Source of the DNA: Actinophytocola sp035995025
GTDB lineage: Bacteria > Actinomycetota > Actinomycetes > Mycobacteriales > Pseudonocardiaceae
Reading direction: 5' to 3'
DNA length: 64,000 bases
Assembly: GCA_035995025.1 (NCBI GenBank)
Contig: DASYKY010000034.1
Span: forward strand, 16,143-80,142
The notes under the pieces are model-generated. The model was not told where the DNA came from. It did no database searches and saw nothing but the letters and a program-made list of their open reading frames with translations. The translations under genes and the position numbers were made by a program. Position 1 is the first letter of the stretch. Each line of letters begins with the position of its first letter. This document shows, in pieces, positions 37,377-45,407 of this stretch.

Positions 37377-38390
37377 ATCAGCACAGATTCCGAAGGGCTG
37401 CGGCCGGTTCGGCTGCCGGCCAACCAACCCGGCCGGTTCTACCGGGGCGGCGCGGCAATCGCGGCGCTGCGCGGGTCCGAGCCGCGCGAGTTCGGTCCGG
37501 AGGACTGGGTCGCGTCCTGCACCACGCTGCACGGCGCGCCGGACCTCGGCCTGTCGGTGCTGCCCGACGGGCGGGTGCTGCGCGACGCGGTCGCCGAGCA
37601 CGCGAACAGCTGGCTGGGCGCCGCGCACGTGGCGCGGTTCGGCACCGACCCGGCGCTGCTGGTGAAGCTGCTCGACGCGGGCCAGCGGCTGCCCGTGCAC
37701 TGCCACCCCTCCGACGCGTTCGCGGCGGCGCACTTCGGCTCGCGGTACGGCAAGACGGAGGCGTGGGTCGTGGTCGGCGCGTCCGGGCCGGACCCGACTG
37801 TCCACATCGGATTCGCCGACGACGTCTCCGCGGGCACGGTTGCGGACTGGGTGGCGCGGCAGGACTCGGCCGCGATGCTCGGTGCGCTGAACCGGGTGAC
37901 CGTGGCGCCGGGCGACACGGTGTTCATGCCGGCGGGCGTGCCGCACGCGATCGGCGCGGGCGTGTTCATCGTGGAGCTGCAGCAGCCGACCGACCTGTCG
38001 GTCACCCTGGAATGGCACGGCTTCCTCGACAGCGAGGCGGGCGGCCACCTGGGCGTCGGGTTCGAGACCGCGCTCGGCTGCGTCGACCGCGCCGGCCGGC
38101 GCGACCGGCTCGGGGAGCTGGTGCGCCACGAGGAGGACGCGGTCGACCTGTTCGGCCCGGACGCCGCGGGGTTCTTCCGCGCGGAGCGAGTGCGCGGCGG
38201 CGCGGAGCTGGCGGCGTCGTTCGGCGTGCTGGTGGCGCTGTCGGGCACGGGCGTGCTGCACACGGAGAACGCGGGCGACGTGCCGGTGGAGCGCGGGAAC
38301 ACGTTCGTGATGCCGTTCGCGGCGGGCGCGGCCACGGTGTCCGGCGACCTGGAGGCCGTGCGGTGCATGCCGCCTAGCGCAACCCCATGA
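37377..38390 (+). CDS. manA: Mannose-6-phosphate isomerase, class I; apparent ATC start
   Basis: A 337-aa cupin isomerase for mannose-6-P/fructose-6-P. Zinc-site and family motifs are RLPVHCHPSDAF, YGKTEAWVVVG and MPAGVPHAIGAGVFIVELQ. Coding similarity begins well before the first in-frame GTG (37557): residues such as RPVRLPANQPGRFYRGG and FGPEDWVASC are needed. The frame opens after a TGA at 37353, and there is no ATG, GTG or TTG before them. The best start is ATC at 37377, six bases after GGAG (37367-37370). It lies 30 bp after lacI, presumably one operon. Alternatives: CTG at 37398, or a mutated start. Confidence 0.85.
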   Translation: MSTDSEGLRPVRLPANQPGRFYRGGAAIAALRGSEPREFGPEDWVASCTTLHGAPDLGLSVLPDGRVLRDAVAEHANSWLGAAHVARFGTDPALLVKLLDAGQRLPVHCHPSDAFAAAHFGSRYGKTEAWVVVGASGPDPTVHIGFADDVSAGTVADWVARQDSAAMLGALNRVTVAPGDTVFMPAGVPHAIGAGVFIVELQQPTDLSVTLEWHGFLDSEAGGHLGVGFETALGCVDRAGRRDRLGELVRHEEDAVDLFGPDAAGFFRAERVRGGAELAASFGVLVALSGTGVLHTENAGDVPVERGNTFVMPFAAGAATVSGDLEAVRCMPPSATP

Positions 38391-39939
38391 AGCCCGCGGT
38401 GGCGTTGACGCCGCGGTAGATGCCCGGCGCGAAGCGGGCCATGGCCTGGGCGATGGCGGGGATGAAGGTGACGTCGCCGCCGAGCGGCAGGCGGTAGCCG
38501 CCCTGCGGCTGCCACAGGTGGGCGAGCTCGGGGTGGCGGCCGGCGAACGTCGGGTCCGCCGGGTGCAGGTCGAGCCGGACGAGCGCGCGCTCGCCGGCGA
38601 TCTTCTCGGTGGCGGCGCCGACGATCTTGTCGCTGACGCTCTCCGGGCCGAACTCACGGGCCGAGTGCTTGTTGACCGAGACGGCGGCGAGCTCGCGCCA
38701 CGGGATGGCCCACGGCGCGCCGGCCGGGTCGTCCCAGCGGATGCCGGCGGGTTCGAAGACGAGCCGGCGCGGCCGGAACACCTTGTTCCGCCCGGCGATC
38801 ACGAGCACGACGGGAATGAGGAAGAGCACCCCGACGACGGTGACCACGATCGCGACGCCAGCCCCGCCGTCCACGGCCCCGGCCAGCCCCGCGACGATCG
38901 CGACGAGCCCCACGACCCCGGACACGATGGCGCCGATGATCGCCTTGCGCCCGTTCACCTCCCCGACGTCGACCACGACCGCCCCGGGCCCGTAGCCCGG
39001 CGGCCCGATAGGGCCGGGCGGTGGCGCGTGGCCGGGCCCCATCGGCGCACCGCCGTTCGGCCCGGGCGGCAGCTGCCCGGGACCACTCGGGCCGGGACCG
39101 GCCGGTCTGTGCCCGAAGCCGTACGGGCCGGGAACAGGCCGCAGCTGCCCAGAGGCACCCGGACCGGATGACATCCGCCCCGCGCCACTCAGACCGAAAG
39201 CTGACGGCATCTGCCCGGAGCCGTACGGGCCGGGAACAGGGCGCATCTGCCCGGAGGCATCCGAACCCGGAACGGCTGGCATCTGCCCCGTGCCGTTCGG
39301 ACCCGGGACAGGTCTCATCTGCCCAGCGTCATTCGGGCCGGAAGTGGGCGGCATCTGCCCGGAGCCGTCCGAACCCGGAACAGGTCGCATCTGCCCCGTT
39401 CCATTGGCACCAGGAACAGGCGGCAACCGGCCGGAGCCGTTCGCACCGGGAACAGGCAGGAACTGGCCGGTGCCGTACGCACCCGGAACAGGCAGGAACT
39501 GGCCGGAGCCATTCGGGCCGGAAACAGGCAGGAACTGGCCGGTGCCATTCGCACCCGGAACAGGCGGGAACTGGCCGGAGCCGTGCGGGCCACGAACGGG
39601 CGGCATCTGTCCCGTGCCATTCGGCCCCGGAACGGGCGGCATCTGCCCAGGGCCGTTCGAGCCGGGAACGGGGCGCAGGTAGCCGGAGCCGTTCGGGCCC
39701 GGGATCTGCGGAATCGGCCCGGACGGCGGGTACCCCGGCTGCGGGTACACAGCCTGCGGGTAGGCACCCTGCGCGTGACCGGGCGGCAGGTACGAGGGCG
39801 GCGAGTAACCGGGCTGCGGGTGGTCGGCGGGCGGCCGGCCAGGCGCGACGTCGCCGGGGGGCGGCGTCGGCGGGCCGCCGTTCGTCGGCCGGGCGTCCTC
39901 GTCCCAGGGCGGCATCGTCACGCGGGCGATGGTAGCCAT
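38374..39939 (-). CDS. Membrane protein with long Pro/Gly 12-residue repeat domain and PH-like C-terminus
   Basis: A 521-aa protein. Residues ~1-77 are Pro-rich; ~78-291 consist of about 18 units of a 12-residue repeat (consensus PVPGxNGxGQMP). Two membrane helices follow (roughly 330-354 and 360-381), then a cytosolic domain (FRPRRLVFEPAGIRW, PWRELAAVSVN) resembling PH-like DUF2244/bPH modules. The start could also be the ATG at 39915 (MPPWDEDARP). The 3' end overlaps that of manA by 17 bp in convergent orientation. The repeat region may have stayed open partly by composition, but the repeat and conserved C-terminus support this frame. Function unknown. Confidence 0.82.
   Translation of the reverse strand: MATIARVTMPPWDEDARPTNGGPPTPPPGDVAPGRPPADHPQPGYSPPSYLPPGHAQGAYPQAVYPQPGYPPSGPIPQIPGPNGSGYLRPVPGSNGPGQMPPVPGPNGTGQMPPVRGPHGSGQFPPVPGANGTGQFLPVSGPNGSGQFLPVPGAYGTGQFLPVPGANGSGRLPPVPGANGTGQMRPVPGSDGSGQMPPTSGPNDAGQMRPVPGPNGTGQMPAVPGSDASGQMRPVPGPYGSGQMPSAFGLSGAGRMSSGPGASGQLRPVPGPYGFGHRPAGPGPSGPGQLPPGPNGGAPMGPGHAPPPGPIGPPGYGPGAVVVDVGEVNGRKAIIGAIVSGVVGLVAIVAGLAGAVDGGAGVAIVVTVVGVLFLIPVVLVIAGRNKVFRPRRLVFEPAGIRWDDPAGAPWAIPWRELAAVSVNKHSAREFGPESVSDKIVGAATEKIAGERALVRLDLHPADPTFAGRHPELAHLWQPQGGYRLPLGGDVTFIPAIAQAMARFAPGIYRGVNATAGFMGLR
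39067..39708 (-). repeat. Degenerate 36-bp tandem repeat encoding 12-residue units
   Basis: About 18 in-frame units within the preceding protein, with variable positions 5-6 (PN, AN, SD, PY) and 11-12 (MP, FL, MR). One unit is shortened to ten residues (SGPGASGQLR). DNA copies differ at several bases, so expansion is not very recent throughout, though neighbouring FL-ending units are near-identical. Confidence 0.9.
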
Positions 39940-39981
39940 CGCCTCGCGGTGGCCGCAGACGCTTCGGGTGAACCGGTCAAG

Positions 39982-40926
39982 TCAGCCGGTCAGGCGGTCC
40001 GCGGCCGCGTACGGGTCCAGCTCCCCCGCCGCCACCCGCCTCGCCAGCCCGGCCAGCGCCTCCTGGCCCACGCCGAGCCGCGAGCGCAGCGCGGCCACCG
40101 CGATCGCCTCGATCTCGCGTTCCGCTCGGCGGGCCCGCCGAGCGGAAAGCTCGCCGTGCGACGAGAGCCACTCGCCGTGTGCGTCGAGCGCTTCGGTCAG
40201 CTCCCCGACGCCCTGCCCCGCCGACGCGACGGTCCGCACGATCGGCTGCCGCCACGACGGGCCGGCCTGCCGGCGGCCCAGCGAGATCATGTGTTTGAGG
40301 TCGCGCACGGTCTCGTCGGCGCCGTCCCGGTCCGCCTTGTTCACCACGAACACGTCGGCCACCTCCAGGATGCCGGCCTTCGCCGCCTGGATGCCGTCGC
40401 CCATGCCGGGCGCCAGCAGCACGACCGTGGTGTCCGCCAGCGCCACTATGTCCACTTCGGACTGTCCAACGCCGACCGTCTCGATGACCACCACGTCGAA
40501 GCCCGCGGCGTCCAGGACGCGCAGTGCCTGCGGGGTCGCCGCGGCCAGCCCGCCGAGCTGGCCGCGGGTGGCCATCGAGCGGATGAACACCTCGGGGTCG
40601 GTGGTGTGGTCGTGCATCCGGATCCGGTCGCCGAGCAGCGCGCCGCCGGAGAACGGCGACGACGGGTCGATCGCGAGCACGCCGACCCGCTTGCCCTGCT
40701 TGCGGAACGCCCCGACGAGCATCGACGTGGACGTCGACTTGCCGACCCCGGGCGGGCCGGTCAGGCCGAGTACGCGTGCGTGCCCGGCCAGCGGGTTGAG
40801 CGCCGCGGCGACCTCGCGCAGGTGCGGGCTCTCGTCCTCGACCAGCGAGATCAGCCGGGCGACCGCTCGGGGCTGCCCCTCGCGCGCCCGCCCGACCAGG
40901 TCCGCGACGTCGATCAAACCGTCCAC
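39982..40926 (-). CDS. meaB: Methylmalonyl-CoA mutase-associated GTPase MeaB
   Basis: A 314-aa G3E-type GTPase that protects and loads cobalamin-dependent acyl-CoA mutases. The P-loop GPPGVGKST lies at 57-65; IDPSSPFSGGALLGDRIRM, ETVGVGQSEVDI and VNKAD are diagnostic. The GTG at 40926 gives a normal N-terminus and starts 11 bp after the thiolase stop; an ATG at 40983 would overlap thiolase. Client mutases would include the MeaA-type mutase at 61943-63967. Confidence 0.94.
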   Translation of the reverse strand: MDGLIDVADLVGRAREGQPRAVARLISLVEDESPHLREVAAALNPLAGHARVLGLTGPPGVGKSTSTSMLVGAFRKQGKRVGVLAIDPSSPFSGGALLGDRIRMHDHTTDPEVFIRSMATRGQLGGLAAATPQALRVLDAAGFDVVVIETVGVGQSEVDIVALADTTVVLLAPGMGDGIQAAKAGILEVADVFVVNKADRDGADETVRDLKHMISLGRRQAGPSWRQPIVRTVASAGQGVGELTEALDAHGEWLSSHGELSARRARRAEREIEAIAVAALRSRLGVGQEALAGLARRVAAGELDPYAAADRLTG

Positions 40927-40937
40927 AGGGGACGAAT

Positions 40938-42116
40938 CTAGACGCGCAGCAGCAGGGCGTCGCCCTGGCCACCGCCGCCGCACAGCGCGGCCACCCCGAG
41001 CCCGCCGCCGCGGCGGCGCAGCTCGTAGGCCAGGTGCACGGCCAGCCGCGCACCGGACGCCCCGATCGGGTGGCCGAGCGCGATGGCGCCGCCGTTGACG
41101 TTCACGATGTCCTCGCTGATGCCGAGCTGGCGGGTGGACACCACGCCGACCGCGGCGAACGCCTCGTTGATCTCCACCAGGTCCAGGTCCGCGGCGGTCC
41201 TGCCGGCCTTGGCAAGCGCCGCCTTGATCGCGTTGGACGGCTGCTCGTGCAGGCTCGCGTCCGGCCCGGCGACCACGCCGTGCGCGCCGATCTCGGCGAG
41301 CCAGGACAGGCCCAGCTCCTCCGCCTTGGCCTTGCTCATCACGACGACCGCGGCGGCGCCGTCGGAGATCTGCGAGGACGAGCCGGCGGTGATCGTGCCG
41401 TCGGAGGCGAATGCCGGGCGCAGCCGGGCGAGCCCCTCGACGGTGGTGTCGCCGCGCACGCCCTCGTCGGTGTCGAAGACCACCGGGTCGCCCTTGCGCC
41501 GCGGCATCGACACCGGCGTGATCTCCTCGGCGAACAGGCCGTCCTTGATCGCGGCGGCGGCGCGCTGGTGGGAGCGGGCGGAGAACGCGTCCTGCTCCTC
41601 GCGGGTCACGCCGTACCGCGCGTTGTGCTTCTCGGTCGAGGCACCCATCGCGACCTGGTCGAACGCGCAGAACAGGCCGTCGTGGGCCATGTGGTCGAGC
41701 ATCGTGACGTCGCCGTACTTGAAGCCCGAGCGGGACTTGGGCAGCAGGTGCGGCGCCTGGGTCATCGACTCCTGGCCGCCCGCGACGACGATCTCGAACT
41801 CGCCCGCGCGGATGAGCTGGTCCGCGAGCGCGATCGCGTCGAGACCCGACAGGCAGACCTTGTTGATCGTCAGCGCCGGGACGTCCATCGGGATGCCGGC
41901 GGCGACCGCGGCCTGGCGGGCGGGGATCTGTCCGGCGCCCGCGGTCAGCACCTGCCCCATGATCGTGTACTGCACCTGCTCGGGGGCGACACCCGCGCGC
42001 TCGAGGGCCGCCTTGATGGCGACGCCACCGAGCTGCGCGCCGGTCAGGTCCTTGAGCGAGCCGAGCAGGCGGCCGATCGGGGTGCGGGCCCCGGCGACGA
42101 TGACGGAACTGGACAC
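40938..42116 (-). CDS. Acetyl-CoA acetyltransferase (thiolase)
   Basis: A 392-aa thiolase. Catalytic residues are C88 (INKVCLSGLDA), the His in GHPIGASGARL and the C-terminal Cys in CGGGGQGDA. It condenses two acetyl-CoA to acetoacetyl-CoA or runs in reverse. It is divergent from the epimerase gene and upstream of meaB, placing it in the C4-acyl-CoA gene set with ccr and the hydroxyacyl-CoA dehydrogenase. Confidence 0.95.
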   Translation of the reverse strand: MSSSVIVAGARTPIGRLLGSLKDLTGAQLGGVAIKAALERAGVAPEQVQYTIMGQVLTAGAGQIPARQAAVAAGIPMDVPALTINKVCLSGLDAIALADQLIRAGEFEIVVAGGQESMTQAPHLLPKSRSGFKYGDVTMLDHMAHDGLFCAFDQVAMGASTEKHNARYGVTREEQDAFSARSHQRAAAAIKDGLFAEEITPVSMPRRKGDPVVFDTDEGVRGDTTVEGLARLRPAFASDGTITAGSSSQISDGAAAVVVMSKAKAEELGLSWLAEIGAHGVVAGPDASLHEQPSNAIKAALAKAGRTAADLDLVEINEAFAAVGVVSTRQLGISEDIVNVNGGAIALGHPIGASGARLAVHLAYELRRRGGGLGVAALCGGGGQGDALLLRV

Positions 42117-42238
42117 GGGCAGGCCTCCACCAGCTAGCGAACGTTAACTTTCACGGTACCGGGCCGGGTCCCGCCGGGCCGGTGCCGATGTGAGTAGCCG
42201 CACAGACACCCGGCAAAGCGCGGCGTTACCTTGTGGGC

Positions 42239-42679
42239 ATGGACGAGCTGAAGCCGTACGTCACCGCCATCGACCACGTGGGCATCGCGGTGCCCGACAT
42301 GGACGAGGCGATCACGTTCTACCGCGACGTCCTCGGCCTCGAGCTCTACCACGAGGAGATCAACGAGGCCCAGGGCGTGCGTGAGGCGATGCTGCGCCCG
42401 GCGGGCGGCGCCCCGGGTGGCACGGCCGTGCAGCTGCTCGCGCCGCTGCACCCGGACACGACCATCGGCAAGTTCCTCGACCGCAAGGGGCCGGGCGTCC
42501 AGCAGGTGGCCTACCGCGTCTCGGACATCGACGCGGCCACGGACGCGTTGCGCGCCAAGGGGATGCGCGTGATGTACGACGTGTCAACGCACGGCACGGC
42601 GAACAGCCGGTGCAACTTCGTGCACCCCAAGGACACCGGCGGGGTGCTCATCGAGCTAGTGGAGCCTGCTCCGGAGTGA
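42239..42679 (+). CDS. mce: Methylmalonyl/ethylmalonyl-CoA epimerase
   Basis: A 146-aa vicinal-oxygen-chelate enzyme that interconverts (R)- and (S)-methylmalonyl-CoA (and ethylmalonyl-CoA). Metal-ligand positions are H13 (IDHVGIAV), Q65 (AVQLL) and E139 (VLIELVE). The third histidine position reads Q89 (GVQQVAYRV) where most family members have GVHHIAF. The ATG at 42239 lies seven bases after TACCTT, implying a leaderless message. The 3' end overlaps the tetR gene by 32 bp in convergent orientation. Confidence 0.94.
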   Translation: MDELKPYVTAIDHVGIAVPDMDEAITFYRDVLGLELYHEEINEAQGVREAMLRPAGGAPGGTAVQLLAPLHPDTTIGKFLDRKGPGVQQVAYRVSDIDAATDALRAKGMRVMYDVSTHGTANSRCNFVHPKDTGGVLIELVEPAPE

Positions 42680-43274
42680 CGGCCGGAGGGGCGGTGAGCG
42701 CCCCGGCGATGAAGTCCACCTCGCGGTCCATGGTCTCCGCACTCGCCACGTCGGCCGACTCGCCGTGCCGCGCGACGGAGTGCCGGTAGCTGACGGCCAG
42801 CGCCAGCAGCCCCGCCGCGGTGTCGACCGCGGCCACGGGCAGGCTGCCCGTGCTCGCGGCCATGATCACCGCCCGGACCTGGTCCACCACCTTGCCGAAG
42901 CGCTGCTGCAGCGCGTCGCGGACCGCGGTGTGCGTGTCGGCCTCGCGCCAGAGCAGGTGCGACAGGAGGTAGGAGGCGCGCATCCGCGCGTCGAGCTCGG
43001 CCACCAGCCGCCGCAGGCTCGCGGCCACGTCACCGGCGACAACGATGTTCTCGTGCTCGATCTGCTCGTCCGGCAACCGCTCGACGAGCGCGGTGAGCAG
43101 GTCGGCCTTGCGGTGGAAGTAGTAGTGCACGAGCCCCTTGGGGACACCGGCCAGCTCCGCGATCTTCGAGGTCGGCGTCGCATCGAAGCCGGCCTCGGCG
43201 AACAGCTCCTCGGCCGCGGCCAGGATCCGCTCACGTGCGGACGGGTCGTCGCTCTTCCGCTTGGTCAGACGCAT
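42648..43274 (-). CDS. TetR-family transcriptional regulator
   Basis: A 208-aa regulator. The HTH (ERILAAAEELFAEAGFDATP, TSKIAELAGVPKGLVHYYFH) is typical; the C-terminal ligand domain is unspecific. The ATG at 43274 has AAGGGGG upstream. Targets may include itself and the neighbouring acyl-CoA genes; an 11-bp inverted repeat lies in its upstream region. Confidence 0.93.
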   Translation of the reverse strand: MRLTKRKSDDPSARERILAAAEELFAEAGFDATPTSKIAELAGVPKGLVHYYFHRKADLLTALVERLPDEQIEHENIVVAGDVAASLRRLVAELDARMRASYLLSHLLWREADTHTAVRDALQQRFGKVVDQVRAVIMAASTGSLPVAAVDTAAGLLALAVSYRHSVARHGESADVASAETMDREVDFIAGALTAPPAVTPEQAPLAR

Positions 43275-43296
43275 TTCGTGCCCCCTTCTTGCAGGC

Positions 43297-43342
43297 GCGC
43301 GGCCCATAACGTAACCCGAAAAGGGCACGCCATGGGCCGCGC
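43297..43342. promoter_or_regulatory. 11-bp perfect inverted repeat upstream of tetR
   Basis: GCGCGGCCCAT (43297-43307) and ATGGGCCGCGC (43332-43342) are perfect inverted arms 24 bp apart. It is either a TetR operator pair or a hairpin terminator for the SPW gene, whose stop is 22 bp away. Confidence 0.5.
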
Positions 43343-43363
43343 ACTCGTGAAGGAGTCGGCCGC

Positions 43364-43747
43364 TCAGTGCTGGCCGGCCACACCACTACCTGCCCGGTGC
43401 GCCGCCTGGGCGACCGGGAGTGCTGCCGCGCCGGCGATGACCGTCAGCGCGCCGATGATCCACGAGGTCCAGGAGATGCCATTGAGCTCGGTGTAGCTCA
43501 TCACCCAGGGGGAGATGAACATGAGCACGCCGAGCACGATCTGGATCCCCTCGCCGTAGACCTGCCCGGGCGCGGCCAGCGAGGCCAGCCCGTCCAGGGC
43601 GACGAGCACCCCGAGAACGATCATCGTCCACATCGCTGCGTTGTCCGTGTCCATCCAGATGGTGGACAGGGCCGCCACGACACCCAACACGACCTCCGCC
43701 CAGTCGTACGGCCTGGTCCAAGGCCGAACCGCAGTGGGACTAGTCAT
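43364..43747 (-). CDS. SPW-repeat integral membrane protein
   Basis: A 127-aa protein with four membrane helices arranged as two SPW-type hairpins; the name motif SPW is seen in FISPWVMSY. GGAGGT precedes the ATG at 43747 by seven bases, and MTSPTAVRPW is the expected start. The function of this family is unknown. It is expressed toward tetR. Confidence 0.88.
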   Translation of the reverse strand: MTSPTAVRPWTRPYDWAEVVLGVVAALSTIWMDTDNAAMWTMIVLGVLVALDGLASLAAPGQVYGEGIQIVLGVLMFISPWVMSYTELNGISWTSWIIGALTVIAGAAALPVAQAAHRAGSGVAGQH

Positions 43748-43805
43748 CGAGACCACCTCCGTGTTTGTGGAGCCTCAACACCGATTCTGCACCTTGGTTG
43801 GCCAG

Positions 43806-43824
43806 CCGGTCAAATTTGGACCGG
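43806..43824. promoter_or_regulatory. Inverted repeat in the SPW/ccr divergent region
   Basis: CCGGTC (43806-43811) and GACCGG (43819-43824) flank AAATTTG. The 276-bp interval 43748-44023 holds the promoters of both genes and no ORF I can support. TAGCGT at 44010-44015, eight bases before the ccr ATG, looks like its -10 box. Confidence 0.4.
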
Positions 43825-44023
43825 AGTCTCCTGGGTCACATTCCCCGGGCGGCATGTGGCCGACTTCGTGGTCACCGAGCGTTGTTGTGTCGGCCGCCCT
43901 CATTGCGCCGGGTCCGGTGGACTTCTCCCCCACCGCGGGCGTTTCCGGTAGACCTCTCCTTCGAGTGACCCAGCCCTCAACTCGCTGGTTCTGTACCGTT
44001 ACCGGTCGGTAGCGTCGCTGTGC

Positions 44024-45355
44024 ATGCGGAAGATCCTCGACGCCATCCTCGCCGACGACCTGGCCGCGGTCGGCTCGTTGCCCGTCCCCGAGTCGTACCG
44101 GGGAGTGACCGTGCACGCCGATGAGGTGGACATGTTCGCGGGCCAGCCGGCCGAGGACAAGGACCCGCGCAAGTCGCTGCACGTGGACGACGTCGCCACC
44201 CCAGAGCTCGGGCCCGGCGAGGCGCTCGTCGCGGTCATGGCGAGCGCGGTCAACTACAACACCGTCTGGACGTCGATCTTCGAGCCGATGGACACCTTCG
44301 GCTTCCTGCGCCGCTACGGCAGTACCTCGCCGCTGGCCAAGCGGCACGACCTGCCCTACCACGTCGTCGGCTCCGACCTGGCCGGCGTCGTGCTGCGGAC
44401 CGGCCCCGGGGTCAACGCCTGGCGGCCGGGCGACGAGGTCGTGGCGCACTGCCTGAACGTCGAGCTCGAGCACCCCGACGGGCACAACGACACGATGCTC
44501 GACCCCGAGGAGCGCATCTGGGGCTTCGAGACGAACTTCGGCGGGCTCGCGGAGCTGGCGCTGGTCAAGTCCAACCAGCTCATGCCCAAGCCGGACCACC
44601 TGACGTGGGAGGAGGCCGCCTGCCCGGGGCTGGTCAACTCCACCGCCTACCGCCAGCTCGTCTCGCGCAACGGCGCGGGCATGAAGCAGGGCGACACGGT
44701 CCTGATCTGGGGCGCGTCCGGCGGTCTCGGCTCCTACGCCACGCAGTTCGCGCTGAACGGCGGGGCCACGCCGGTCTGCGTGGTCGGCAGCGAGCAGAAG
44801 GCGGAGATCTGCCGGAAGATGGGCGCCGAGCTGATCATCGATCGCAATGCGGAGGGTTACAAGTTCTGGAAGGACGAAGTCACCCAGGACCCGAAAGAGT
44901 GGAAACGCTTCGGTGCCCGGATACGCGAGCTGACCGGGGGCGACGACCCGGACATCGTGTTCGAACACCCAGGCCGGGAGACGTTCGGCGCGAGCGTGTA
45001 CGTGGCAAGGCGGGGCGGCACGGTGGTGACCTGCGCGTCGACCAGTGGATTCCTCCACCAGTATGACAACCGATACCTCTGGATGAATCTGAAAAAGATT
45101 ATCGGCTCGCATTTCGCGAACTACCGCGAGGCGTGGGAGGCGAACCGGTTGATCGCCAAGGGGAAGATCCATCCGACACTGTCCAGTGTGTACCCGATGG
45201 AGCAGACGGGGCAGGCGGCACAGGACGTGCACCGCAACGCGCACCAGGGCAAGGTCGGCGTGCTCTGCCTTGCGCCCGAGGAAGGTCTTGGCATTCGCAA
45301 TCCCGCGCTGCGCGAGCGCCACCTCGGCGAGATCAACCGTTTCCGCGGCGTGTAA
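44024..45355 (+). CDS. ccr: Crotonyl-CoA carboxylase/reductase
   Basis: A 443-aa medium-chain dehydrogenase that reductively carboxylates crotonyl-CoA to ethylmalonyl-CoA with NADPH. N-terminal lid, catalytic core and Rossmann domain are complete; the motifs NYNTVWTSIFEPMDTF, VGSDLAGVVLRTGPGV, NPALRERH and LIWGASGGLGSYATQFA are diagnostic. It supplies the ethylmalonyl-CoA pathway (with the MeaA-type mutase at 61943) or polyketide extender units. It lacks a Shine-Dalgarno sequence; a TAGCGT box suggests leaderless translation. Confidence 0.97.
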   Translation: MRKILDAILADDLAAVGSLPVPESYRGVTVHADEVDMFAGQPAEDKDPRKSLHVDDVATPELGPGEALVAVMASAVNYNTVWTSIFEPMDTFGFLRRYGSTSPLAKRHDLPYHVVGSDLAGVVLRTGPGVNAWRPGDEVVAHCLNVELEHPDGHNDTMLDPEERIWGFETNFGGLAELALVKSNQLMPKPDHLTWEEAACPGLVNSTAYRQLVSRNGAGMKQGDTVLIWGASGGLGSYATQFALNGGATPVCVVGSEQKAEICRKMGAELIIDRNAEGYKFWKDEVTQDPKEWKRFGARIRELTGGDDPDIVFEHPGRETFGASVYVARRGGTVVTCASTSGFLHQYDNRYLWMNLKKIIGSHFANYREAWEANRLIAKGKIHPTLSSVYPMEQTGQAAQDVHRNAHQGKVGVLCLAPEEGLGIRNPALRERHLGEINRFRGV

Positions 45356-45407
45356 AGGATTTCCACGCAGACGGCACCGGCGACGGCCGGTCGGGTAGCG
45401 TGGGCGC

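Noticed and set aside
39067..39708. Possible CRISPR array because of ~36-bp periodicity
   Set aside because: The repeats are coding, contiguous without unique spacers, and degenerate in a codon-respecting way.
40926..40983. Upstream ATG start for MeaB
   Set aside because: It lies inside the thiolase coding region and encodes an Arg-rich stretch absent from the family start.
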